NCBI GenBank assembly: GCA_035690885.1
Contig: DASSKC010000171.1
Location: 1-9,414, forward strand
DNA: 9,414 bases
Source: Oleiagrimonas sp035690885
Lineage (GTDB): Bacteria; Pseudomonadota; Gammaproteobacteria; Xanthomonadales; Rhodanobacteraceae
Reading direction: 5' to 3'
In this document: positions 1 through 5,510 of the stretch, one piece after another
Position numbering within the stretch: position 1 is the first letter of the stretch
How the letters are laid out: every line of letters starts with the position of its first letter
Position numbers and translations under genes: made by a program
The notes under the pieces: generated by a model
The model's input: the letters and a program-made list of their open reading frames with translations, nothing else
Database searches by the model: none
Told to the model about the DNA's origin: nothing

Positions 1-345
1 TCCAGCTTTGCCGATCTGAAAGGCACGCTGGCCAGCTTCGTGCGCGCGTTCTTCGAGCAGGACTTCGAGATGCGTTTTCGCCCCAGCTTTTTCCCGTTCA
101 CCGAGCCTTCGGCCGAGGTCGACATTCGCTGGGATGCTGCCGACGGCAGCGAGCGCTGGCTGGAAGTGCTCGGCTGCGGCATGGTGCATCCGAACGTGTT
201 GAAAAACTGCGGCATCGATCCCGAGCGCTACACCGGCTTCGCATTCGGTTTGGGCGTCGAGCGCTTCGCGATGTTGCGCTACGGCGTGGAAGATCTACGC
301 GCGTTCTTCGAAAACGACGTCAGGTTTCTGCAGCAGTTCGCCTGA
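1..345 (+). CDS. pheS: Phenylalanine-tRNA ligase alpha subunit, C-terminal part (5' end outside window)
   Basis: This is the last 114 codons of the catalytic alpha subunit of phenylalanyl-tRNA synthetase, which charges tRNA-Phe in the cytoplasm as an (alpha-beta)2 tetramer with PheT. The frame is open from base 1 and ends at TGA 343-345. The visible part matches the end of the class II catalytic domain. It contains the FRPSFFPFTEPSAEVD segment that lines the active site, the LEVLGCGMVHPNVL strand and the class II motif 3 stretch GFAFGLGVERFAMLRYG, with its conserved ATP-binding arginine, followed by the usual FFENDVRFLQQF end. The family is about 330 residues long, so roughly two thirds lies upstream. 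pheT follows after 153 bases, a larger gap than the short one usual in enterobacteria, and that gap holds a palindromic repeat. The identification is secure; only the start is missing. Confidence 0.97.
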   Translation, partial: SSFADLKGTLASFVRAFFEQDFEMRFRPSFFPFTEPSAEVDIRWDAADGSERWLEVLGCGMVHPNVLKNCGIDPERYTGFAFGLGVERFAMLRYGVEDLRAFFENDVRFLQQFA

Positions 346-355
346 TCGCCTCACC

Positions 356-433
356 GTCATTTCGGCGCAGGCCGGAATCCATTTTCAAACTTGCCGCAAG
401 TTCACAATGGATTCCGGCTTTCGCCGGAATGAC
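356..433. repeat. REP/BIME-like inverted repeat in the pheS-pheT spacer
   Basis: Two arms, 356-383 and 406-433, are inverted copies that match at 25 of 28 positions. Each arm is also a small hairpin; in the right arm ATTCCGGC (411-418) pairs with GCCGGAAT (423-430) around a 4-nt loop. The 22-nt centre has its own short inverted repeat, ACTTGC/GCAAGT (389-394/396-401). This two-REPs-facing-each-other layout is typical of bacterial interspersed mosaic elements, and motifs of the CATTCCGGCG...CGCCGGAATG kind recur in many proteobacterial genomes. In RNA it could fold as one long hairpin between two cotranscribed synthetase genes. Confidence 0.85.
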
Positions 434-438
434 GACAA

Positions 439-459
439 AGCAAGATTCGGGATCTTGCT
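439..459 (+). other. Short hairpin in the pheS-pheT spacer
   Basis: AGCAAGAT (439-446) pairs perfectly with ATCTTGCT (452-459) around the 5-nt loop TCGGG, giving an 8-bp stem 39 bases upstream of the pheT start. No T-run follows, so it is not a standard intrinsic terminator. It may be an RNA-processing or pausing element, or the remnant of a repeat. The structure is seen directly; any role is unknown. Confidence 0.5.
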
Positions 460-498
460 CCCGGTCCATCATTCACTGCGTCATCCGGAATTCACAAC

Positions 499-2889
499 AT
501 GAAATTCTCCGAGAACTGGTTGCGCGACCTGGTCGCCATCGACATCGACCGCGACGCCCTGGCCGAGCGGCTGACCATGGCCGGACTGGAAGTCGAGGAA
601 GTCCAGGTGCTCGGCGCTTCGCTGGACGGCATCGTGGTCGGCGAGATCATTGCTGCCGAAAAGCATCCCGAGGCCGACCGTTTGCAACTGTGCCAGGTCG
701 CGGCTGGCAGCGATGAACCGCTGCAGATCGTCTGCGGCGCACCCAATGCGCGCGTCGGTCTGAAGGCACCGCTGGCGACCCTCGGCGCAACCATGCCCGG
801 CGGCATGAAGATCAAGAAGGCCAAGCTGCGTGGCATCGAATCGTTCGGCATGCTGTGCTCGGCCAGGGAGCTGGGCGTGGATGCCGATGCATCCGGCCTG
901 ATGGAGCTGGCAGCCGATGCTCCCGTCGGTACGCCGCTGGCCGATTACCTTGGCCTTCCGGATGCGAGCATCGACGTCGGACTGACGCCGAACCGCCCCG
1001 ACTGTCTGGGCATGCTGGGACTGGCGCGCGACGTGGCCGCCATCCTGGACGCCGGGTTGGCTCCGCGGCCGCAGGTTCAGGTGTCCGAGGACAGCGATGC
1101 AAGGCGCGACATTCAGCTGGAGGCCGGCAGCGATTGCCCGCGTTACCTGGGGCGCGTGGTCGAAGGCATCGACGCCACGGCGTCCACGCCGCTGTGGATG
1201 ACCGAGCGCCTGCGTCGCGCCGGCGTGCGTCCGATCAGCGTCGTGGTCGACATCACCAACTACGTGATGCTGGAGCTGGGCCAGCCCATGCACGCGTTCG
1301 ACAACGACAAGCTCGACGGCGACATCGTGGTGCGTCCGGCGGCGAGCGCCGAGACTGTGACGCTTCTCGACGACAGCGCGGTCACGCTCGACGAAGGTTT
1401 CATGGTCATCGCCGATGCATCGCAGGCGCTGGCCGTGGCCGGCGTGATGGGCGGCAAGGCCTCGCGTGTGACCGATGCCACGCGCAACGTGTTTCTGGAG
1501 AGCGCGCACTTTGCACCGCCGGCCATCATGGGTCGCGCGCGCAAGCTCGGCCTGCACACCGATGCCTCGCACCGCTTCGAGCGCGGTGTCGATCCCGAAT
1601 TGCCGCGGGTGGCATTGGAACGTGCCAGCGAGCTGTTGTTGACGATTGCCGGCGGCAAGGCCGGACCGGTGTGCGTGGCCGAGAACACCGACGCCTTGCC
1701 GGCCAATGCGCCGGTGCGCTTGCGTCGTGCGCGTCTGCATCGCGTGCTTGGCCTGTCCATCGACGACACCGAAGTGGCACGCATTCTTGCCGCGCTCGAC
1801 ATGCAGGTCGAGACCACCGATGACGGCTGGCAGGCCACCGCGCCGAGCCGTCGTTTCGATATCGAGCGCGAGGAAGACCTCATCGAGGAAGTCGCGCGCG
1901 TGCATGGTTACCAGCGCATTCCCGTGCGTGCGCCCAGCGGCGAGCTGGTGCTTGGCGCGCAACCGGAGGCGCATCGTCCGGCGCGCGACATTGCCCTGGA
2001 CCTGGTCGATCGCGACTGCCGCGAAGCGATCAACCTCGCTTTCATCGGCGCCGATGTACTGGAAACCTGGGGCATGGGCGGGCAGGGCGTGCCGCTGGCC
2101 AATCCGCTGACCACCGACATGGCGGTGATGCGCCCGTCGCTGCTGCCCGGTCTGGTCGAGGCCATGCGCCACAACCTCGCACGCCAACAAACCCGGGTGC
2201 GATTGTTCGAACGCGGTCACGTGTTCGCCGCGCCTGTGGCCGAGGGCGAAGCGCCGATCGAAACCGACCACGTCGCCTGGATTGCCTGCGGGCCGGCAGC
2301 CGCCGAGCAATGGGGCGTGCCCACGCGAGCCGTCGATTTTCATGACATCAAGGGCGATCTGGACGCACTGATTGCGGCCACCGCCACGCCCGAGGCGTGG
2401 GCCGTGTCCGCCGACGAACTGCCGTCGTGGCTGCATCCGGGGCGTTCAGCACGGGTACTGCGTGACGGCATCGCGGTGGGCGTGATCGGTCAGCTGCACC
2501 CGCGTCTGCTGGCGGCGCTGGACCTGGATCGCGACGTCTACGTGGTCGAATGCACACTCGATGCCTTGAGTCGCGGGCGTCTGCCGCGAGCGCAAGCCGT
2601 GACGCGCTTCCCGTCGGTACGTCGCGACATTGCCATGGACTTGCCCGAGGGCGTGCCGTGGGCCGACGTGTCGGCCAGCATCCGGCGTGCCCTGGGCGTG
2701 CGCCTGCATGGCTTGCACCTGTTTGACAGCTATCAGGGCAAAGGCGTGGACGAAGGGCGAAAGAGTTTGGCTATAGGCTTGATTTTGCTGGACGAATCAC
2801 GCACCCTTAAGGACGACGACGCCCATCGTTGCGTGGCCGATGCGGTGGCCGCGCTGGAGAACGATTGCCAAGCCCGATTGCGAGGATGA
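499..2889 (+). CDS. pheT: Phenylalanine-tRNA ligase beta subunit
   Basis: This encodes the 796-residue beta subunit of phenylalanyl-tRNA synthetase (E. coli PheT has 795). It binds tRNA-Phe and edits mischarged Tyr-tRNA-Phe. The family domain order is visible. The N-terminal MKFSENWLRDLV start is followed by the EMAP/OB-fold tRNA-binding domain at about 40-150 (VVGEIIAAEKHPEADRLQLCQV and onward). The NRPDCLGMLGLARDVA segment and the B3/B4 editing region (about 215-390) come next, then B5 and the catalytic-like core. The ferredoxin-like anticodon-binding domain occupies about the last 95 residues (TRFPSVRRDIAMDLP, then SYQGKGVDEGRKSLA). ATG 499 matches the family N-terminus; its ribosome site is only a weak GGAA at 487-490. 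The stop lies 1 nt before ihfA, so the two are cotranscribed and probably translationally coupled. Confidence 0.97.
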   Translation: MKFSENWLRDLVAIDIDRDALAERLTMAGLEVEEVQVLGASLDGIVVGEIIAAEKHPEADRLQLCQVAAGSDEPLQIVCGAPNARVGLKAPLATLGATMPGGMKIKKAKLRGIESFGMLCSARELGVDADASGLMELAADAPVGTPLADYLGLPDASIDVGLTPNRPDCLGMLGLARDVAAILDAGLAPRPQVQVSEDSDARRDIQLEAGSDCPRYLGRVVEGIDATASTPLWMTERLRRAGVRPISVVVDITNYVMLELGQPMHAFDNDKLDGDIVVRPAASAETVTLLDDSAVTLDEGFMVIADASQALAVAGVMGGKASRVTDATRNVFLESAHFAPPAIMGRARKLGLHTDASHRFERGVDPELPRVALERASELLLTIAGGKAGPVCVAENTDALPANAPVRLRRARLHRVLGLSIDDTEVARILAALDMQVETTDDGWQATAPSRRFDIEREEDLIEEVARVHGYQRIPVRAPSGELVLGAQPEAHRPARDIALDLVDRDCREAINLAFIGADVLETWGMGGQGVPLANPLTTDMAVMRPSLLPGLVEAMRHNLARQQTRVRLFERGHVFAAPVAEGEAPIETDHVAWIACGPAAAEQWGVPTRAVDFHDIKGDLDALIAATATPEAWAVSADELPSWLHPGRSARVLRDGIAVGVIGQLHPRLLAALDLDRDVYVVECTLDALSRGRLPRAQAVTRFPSVRRDIAMDLPEGVPWADVSASIRRALGVRLHGLHLFDSYQGKGVDEGRKSLAIGLILLDESRTLKDDDAHRCVADAVAALENDCQARLRG

Positions 2890-2890
2890 C

Positions 2891-3190
2891 ATGACCCTGA
2901 CCAAGGCAGCCATGGCAGAGCAGCTGTTTGCCGACGTCGGCCTCAACAAGCGTGAGGCCAAGGAATTCGTGGACGCTTTTTTCGAGGTCATCCGCGAGTC
3001 GCTGGAGAAGGGCGAGCAAGTCAAATTGTCCGGTTTCGGCAATTTCGACCTGCGCGACAAGAACCAGCGACCGGGACGCAATCCCAAGACCGGCGAAGAA
3101 ATCCCCATTTCCGCGCGCCGCGTGGTAACTTTTCGACCGGGACAAAAACTCAAGGTGAGGGTGGAAGGCTATGCTGGATCCAGGCAATAA
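2891..3190 (+). CDS. ihfA: Integration host factor alpha subunit
   Basis: This encodes a 99-residue DNA-bending protein of the HU/IHF family, the same length as E. coli IhfA. With IhfB it forms a heterodimer that bends DNA sharply, acting in nucleoid structure, recombination, replication and sigma54-dependent transcription. The HU/IHF signature is intact: GFGNFDLRDKNQRPGRNPKTG around residues 48-68, with Pro65 in the position that intercalates into DNA, then ARRVVTFRPGQKLK. ATG 2891 is chosen over upstream in-frame starts because it gives the family N-terminus (MTLTKAAMAEQLF) and has GAGG at 2882-2885, 5 nt from the ATG and inside the end of pheT. The gene following pheT is the standard gammaproteobacterial arrangement. 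Its 3' end overlaps the next gene by 20 bases. The sigma54 promoter further along this window is a candidate client, as such promoters often use IHF. Confidence 0.97.
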   Translation: MTLTKAAMAEQLFADVGLNKREAKEFVDAFFEVIRESLEKGEQVKLSGFGNFDLRDKNQRPGRNPKTGEEIPISARRVVTFRPGQKLKVRVEGYAGSRQ

Positions 3191-3527
3191 CGCGGAACTG
3201 CCGGCGATCCCGGCCAAGCGCTACTTCACCATCGGCGAAGTCAGCGAGCTGTGCGCGGTCAAGCCGCATGTGCTGCGCTATTGGGAGCAGGAATTTCCGG
3301 CCCTGAGCCCGGTCAAGCGTCGTGGCAACCGCCGCTATTATCAGCGCCATGACGTGCTGATGATTCGCCAGATCCGTTCGCTTCTGTACGAGCAGGGTTT
3401 CACCATCACCGGCGCTCGCGCGCGTCTGGATGGCCCCCAGGCCAAGGCCGAAGCCAGCATGTCGCATCAGATCGTGCATCAGGTGCGCGTCGAACTCGAA
3501 GAAGTCCTCAGCATCCTGCGTCACTGA
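3171..3527 (+). CDS. MerR-family transcriptional regulator, conserved ihfA neighbour
   Basis: This is a 118-residue protein with an N-terminal MerR-type winged helix. The helix-turn-helix is at about 19-40 (FTIGEVSELCAVKPHVLRYWEQ), followed by the wing RRGNRRYYQRHDVLMI at about 50-65 and a second helical segment with the LYEQGFTITGARARL sequence usual in the family. A short helical C-terminus (about 98-116, VHQVRVELEEVLSIL) probably forms the dimer coiled coil. I see no cysteine-rich metal site or large effector domain, so the inducer, if any, is unknown. Genes of this type follow ihfA in many gammaproteobacteria, including Pseudomonas, and the MLDPGNN start agrees with those relatives as I recall them. 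ATG 3171 lies inside ihfA, preceded by the purine-rich stretch GTGGAAGG at 3161-3168. The 20-nt overlap implies coupled translation. Its target genes cannot be read from the window. Confidence 0.93.
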   Translation: MLDPGNNAELPAIPAKRYFTIGEVSELCAVKPHVLRYWEQEFPALSPVKRRGNRRYYQRHDVLMIRQIRSLLYEQGFTITGARARLDGPQAKAEASMSHQIVHQVRVELEEVLSILRH

Positions 3528-3540
3528 TCCCGGCTTCTCT

Positions 3541-3618
3541 TTGTAGGGCGGGCCCTGCCCGCCAACACGCCTTCATGAGCGCATGCGGGCTGGTTGTCGG
3601 GCGGTGCCCGACCTACGA
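3541..3618. repeat. Palindromic repeat pair downstream of the merR gene
   Basis: Arms 3541-3565 and 3594-3618 are inverted copies matching at 20 of 25 positions. Each arm is an internal hairpin: GGCGGGC/GCCCGCC around CCT in the left arm, and TCGGGC/GCCCGA around GGT in the right. The ends share the TTGTAGG...CCTACGA pattern, which resembles the TGTAGG-headed REP sequences common in Pseudomonas and Xanthomonadales. It starts 14 nt after the regulator's stop and could act as a boundary of the pheST-ihfA-merR transcript, but no T-run follows either arm. Confidence 0.8.
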
Positions 3619-3675
3619 CGTTCTGTCTTCGGGCACGACGTATCGGCCCGATGGCCTCGGGAAGCAATATTTCGA

Positions 3676-3704
3676 TTGCCACTGTCAGCGTAGGCCGTTA
3701 AAAT
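3676..3704 (+). promoter_or_regulatory. Sigma70 promoter for tRNA-Pro
   Basis: The -35 box TTGCCA (3676-3681) and -10 box TAAAAT (3699-3704) each match the consensus at 5 of 6 positions and are separated by the optimal 17 bp. Transcription would start near 3711, about 13 nt before the mature tRNA 5' end, leaving a short leader for RNase P. The discriminator after the -10 is GC-rich (GGCCG), as is usual in stringently controlled stable-RNA promoters; that control is inferred. Confidence 0.85.
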
Positions 3705-3723
3705 GGCCGTCTTTGCCGTCCGT

Positions 3724-3800
3724 CGGGGCGTAGCGCAGCCTGGTAGCGCACTACAATGGGGTTGTAGGGGTCGCGAGTTCGAATCTCGCCGCCCCGACCA
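3724..3800 (+). tRNA. tRNA-Pro, anticodon GGG
   Basis: This is a complete 77-nt cloverleaf with an encoded CCA end. The acceptor stem pairs CGGGGCG (3724-3730) with CGCCCCG (3790-3796), the discriminator is A3797, and CCA is at 3798-3800. The D stem is GCGC/GCGC. The anticodon stem CTACA/TGTAG (3751-3755/3763-3767) closes the 7-nt loop ATGGGGT, which places anticodon GGG at 3758-3760. The T stem GCGAG/CTCGC (3773-3777/3785-3789) holds the loop TTCGAAT. Anticodon GGG reads the proline codons CCC and CCU. The unusual first base pair C1-G72 and discriminator A73 agree with bacterial proline tRNAs. It has its own promoter and terminator and is therefore a single-gene transcription unit. Confidence 0.97.
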
Positions 3801-3815
3801 CTACGGCAAAACATC

Positions 3816-3840
3816 AACGGCACTTCGGGTGCCGTTTTTT
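3816..3840 (+). terminator. Intrinsic terminator of tRNA-Pro
   Basis: An 8-bp perfect stem, AACGGCAC (3816-3823) with GTGCCGTT (3829-3836), closes a TTCGG loop and runs directly into T's (3835-3840). It starts 15 nt after the tRNA CCA end. It separates the tRNA unit from the sigma54-dependent operon that follows. Confidence 0.93.
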
Positions 3841-3879
3841 GTGCGCGCTGTTTGCTGCGCGGGTGAGCATCGTCGGGGG

Positions 3880-3920
3880 TGTCCGTGGCTGTCCGCACGA
3901 GTGTCCGCGGACACTGTCCG
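3880..3920. promoter_or_regulatory. Probable enhancer (UAS): TGTCCG cluster with a 16-bp palindrome
   Basis: TGTCCG occurs four times on the + strand, at 3880, 3890, 3902 and 3915, and once inverted as CGGACA at 3908. The third copy and the inverted copy form the perfect palindrome AGTGTCCGCGGACACT (3900-3915). The cluster sits about 85-125 bp upstream of the transcription start predicted from the sigma54 promoter, where activators of the NtrC class bind. A 10-13 bp step between half-sites would put several dimers on nearly the same DNA face. The repeats are seen directly; the binding protein is not in the window and the enhancer role is inferred from position and symmetry. Confidence 0.75.
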
Positions 3921-3977
3921 CTTGGCTGTGTTCAAAAAAACCATTTGTAAAACATCAAGTTGCATGTCAGCGTCACG

Positions 3978-3994
3978 TTGGCACGGCAATTGCT
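3978..3994 (+). promoter_or_regulatory. Sigma54 (RpoN) -24/-12 promoter of the efflux operon
   Basis: TTGGCACGGCAATTGCT fits the RpoN consensus YTGGCACG-N4-TTGCW at every defined position. The -24 GG is at 3980-3981 and the -12 GC at 3992-3993, with the required 10 bp between them. Transcription should start near 4005, giving a leader of about 40 nt before ATG 4045. Such promoters need an ATP-hydrolysing enhancer-binding protein, which agrees with the TGTCCG cluster upstream. The stretch between enhancer and promoter has a 7-A tract (3934-3940) and AT-rich DNA (about 3931-3960) that may help looping. Confidence 0.9.
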
Positions 3995-4034
3995 GAATCC
4001 TTCATGTCCGCGCCATCGTGCGCGTTGCAACGAC

Positions 4035-4039
4035 AAGGG
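4035..4039 (+). promoter_or_regulatory. Ribosome binding site deciding the fusion-protein start
   Basis: AAGGG ends 5 nt before ATG 4045. An in-frame GTG at 4018 would extend the protein by 9 residues, but it would lie only about 13 nt after the predicted transcription start and has no purine-rich site at the right distance. ATG 4045 is therefore preferred. Confidence 0.75.
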
Positions 4040-4044
4040 TTCAC

Positions 4045-5313
4045 ATGATTCGCGACACCTCCGCGCAAGACAAGATGGTCGAAATCAAACCGCGCCGCCG
4101 CTGGCTCAAGTGGGCCATCATCGGCGCGGTCGTCGTGGTCGTCATCGTGCTGGTGGCGCCATGGGCCTCGCGCATGCTGTCGGCCGGCGGATCGGTCAGC
4201 GCCTCGCGACTTGCCTTTGCCACGGTCACCAGGGGGCCGTTCACGCGTGACATCGCCGCCGAAGGGCGGGTGGTCGCAGCGGTTCGGCCGACCCTGTACG
4301 CGCGCTCTCCCGGTGTGGTCACGCTCAAGGTGCATGCCGGCGACAAGGTCAAGAAAGGGCAGGTGATGGCCGTTATCGACAGCCCCGAGTTGACCAATCA
4401 GCTGGCCCAGCAGCAATCGGCTTTGGAGGGCATGCAGGTGGCGTGGAAGCTGGCCAAGGTCAAGGCGGACACGCAACGAGGCCAGCTGCAGAAGGCCTAC
4501 GACAATGCGCATATCGACAAGGTCAGTGCCGCGCGTGATCTCAAGCGTTACGTGATCGCCTATCACAAGGGGGCGTACTCCAAGGCCCAGGTCGACCACG
4601 CGAGGGACAAGCTGAAGAAGGCGCAGATCGCGCTCGAGCATGCCAAGCAGGATATCCGTCTGAGCGGCAACAGTCTGGACTTCAACATCAAGGCCAAAAA
4701 GCTGGCTGCCGAACGTCAGGCGTTGCTGGTGAAAAACCTCAAGCGCAAAGTCGACGACCTCAAGGTGCGCTCGCCGGTCGAGGGTCAGGTCGGTCAGGTA
4801 TTCGTCGCGCCCAGGGCCTCCGTCGCCAAGGATGCCAAGATTCTCACCGTCATCGACTTGTCGGCATTGCAGGTCAAGGTGCAGGTGCCGCAAAGCTTCG
4901 CCCGCGATCTCGGCGTCGGCATGACCGCGAAGATCAGCGGCAACGGCAAGACCTGGAAGGGCGCCGTCAGCGCCATCTCGCCCGAAGTGGTCAATGGCCA
5001 GGTCGCCACGCGCGTGCGCTTCGTCAAATCCAAACCGGACCACCTGCGCCAGAATCAACGTCTGTCGGTGCGCATCCTGCTCAATCACAAGGATAACGCG
5101 TTGACCGTTGCGCGCGGCTCGTTCGTCGACGAATCCGGCGGTCATTACGCGTACGTCATGCACGACGGCATCGCGGTCAAGACTCCGATCCAGGTCGGCG
5201 CCACCTCCATCGACCAGGTCGAGATCCTCAAGGGCCTGAAGCCGGGTGACAAGGTGGTTGTTTCCGGCACTGACAATTTCAAGGGGGCGCAGCGTGTGGT
5301 CGTCTCCAACTAG
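4045..5313 (+). CDS. MacA-like periplasmic adaptor (membrane fusion protein) of an ABC efflux system
   Basis: This is a 422-residue HlyD/MacA-type membrane fusion protein, first gene of the sigma54-driven operon. It would link an inner-membrane ABC permease to an outer-membrane channel across the periplasm. A positive cytoplasmic tail (KPRRRWLK) precedes one membrane anchor at about 23-41. The two halves of a biotinyl/lipoyl-like domain lie at about 88-116 (SPGVVTLKVHAGDKVKKGQ) and 241-271 (VRSPVEGQVGQVFVAPRASV), separated by a helical hairpin of about 120 residues rich in K, A, Q and E. Beta-barrel and membrane-proximal domains follow (about 275-422, ending LKPGDKVVVSGTDNFKGAQ). At the hairpin tip, R168 and S179 occupy two positions of the R-L-S motif known to contact TolC; the middle position is A172 instead of Leu. 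It is close to MacA but not necessarily its orthologue, because permease and ATPase are separate here. Substrate unknown. Confidence 0.92.
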   Translation: MIRDTSAQDKMVEIKPRRRWLKWAIIGAVVVVVIVLVAPWASRMLSAGGSVSASRLAFATVTRGPFTRDIAAEGRVVAAVRPTLYARSPGVVTLKVHAGDKVKKGQVMAVIDSPELTNQLAQQQSALEGMQVAWKLAKVKADTQRGQLQKAYDNAHIDKVSAARDLKRYVIAYHKGAYSKAQVDHARDKLKKAQIALEHAKQDIRLSGNSLDFNIKAKKLAAERQALLVKNLKRKVDDLKVRSPVEGQVGQVFVAPRASVAKDAKILTVIDLSALQVKVQVPQSFARDLGVGMTAKISGNGKTWKGAVSAISPEVVNGQVATRVRFVKSKPDHLRQNQRLSVRILLNHKDNALTVARGSFVDESGGHYAYVMHDGIAVKTPIQVGATSIDQVEILKGLKPGDKVVVSGTDNFKGAQRVVVSN

Positions 5314-5325
5314 TTGCAAAAGAAA

Positions 5326-5350
5326 GGGACTAGGGACGAGGGACTAGGGG
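5326..5350 (+). repeat. G-tract heptad repeat, quadruplex-capable, in the adaptor-ATPase spacer
   Basis: Four G-runs (5326-5328, 5333-5335, 5340-5342, 5347-5350) recur every 7 bases with 4-nt linkers: GGGACTA, GGGACGA, GGGACTA, GGGG. This satisfies the usual four-run pattern for an intramolecular G-quadruplex and lies on the mRNA-like strand, 12 nt after the adaptor stop. Its approximate reverse complement follows at 5425-5458, so a long imperfect hairpin is an alternative fold. Confidence 0.85.
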
Positions 5351-5424
5351 CTGACGATGATTGCGCAAGGTTGTGAAGTCGCATGCTACGAATCCCCAAA
5401 TCTGGCCGGAAGCTCCAACATCTC

Positions 5425-5458
5425 GCCCCTAGCCCCTAGCCCCTAGCCCCTAGCCCCT
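5425..5458. repeat. Tandem heptad repeat GCCCCTA, nearly five copies
   Basis: GCCCCTA is repeated four times without error, followed by GCCCCT, giving C-runs at 5426, 5433, 5440, 5447 and 5454. The complementary strand therefore reads (TAGGGGC)n, five runs of four G's with 3-nt linkers, a strong quadruplex pattern on the template strand. The exact short repeat makes copy-number variation by slippage plausible. It ends 52 nt before the ATPase start. The heptad is related to the G-tract block at 5326-5350 in opposite orientation. Confidence 0.9.
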
Positions 5459-5510
5459 GGCTCTTCCAGACCAACACCCGACACCGTCCACTCAACGAGG
5501 CACACCCAAA

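Noticed and set aside
429..716. Small + strand frame starting in the pheS-pheT repeat
   Set aside because: It runs out of frame into pheT, begins inside a palindromic repeat and encodes a low-complexity Arg/Gly-rich product.
481..2436. Very long open frame (651 codons) on the - strand opposite pheT
   Set aside because: The + strand frame is a full-length, recognisable PheT. The antisense frame is rich in His, Arg, Gly and Ala with no recognisable domain, the usual by-product of strong GC bias at third positions.
3629..3651. TCGGGC/GCCCGA inverted repeat upstream of the tRNA promoter
   Set aside because: It has only 6 bp with an 11-nt loop and no T-run, which is expected by chance in GC-rich DNA.
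3724..3800. tRNA-Pro as an integration site for a genomic island carrying the efflux operon
   Set aside because: No integrase gene and no repeated copy of the tRNA 3' end were found in the window, and base composition does not obviously change across the tRNA. It cannot be excluded beyond the right edge.
3698..3996. Overlapping open frames on both strands across the tRNA gene
   Set aside because: Their protein sequences (GVAQPGSALQ... and GEIRTRDPYNP...) are translations of a tRNA gene, a well-known type of false gene in databases. The region is a complete tRNA-Pro with promoter and terminator.
3973..5319. 448-codon open frame on the - strand opposite the adaptor gene
   Set aside because: The + strand encodes a clear MacA-like adaptor with its own promoter and ribosome site. 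The antisense product has no recognisable family and a biased composition.
5425..5458. Tandem repeats as a CRISPR array
   Set aside because: The units are 7 bases, directly adjacent and without spacers, so this is a simple tandem repeat.
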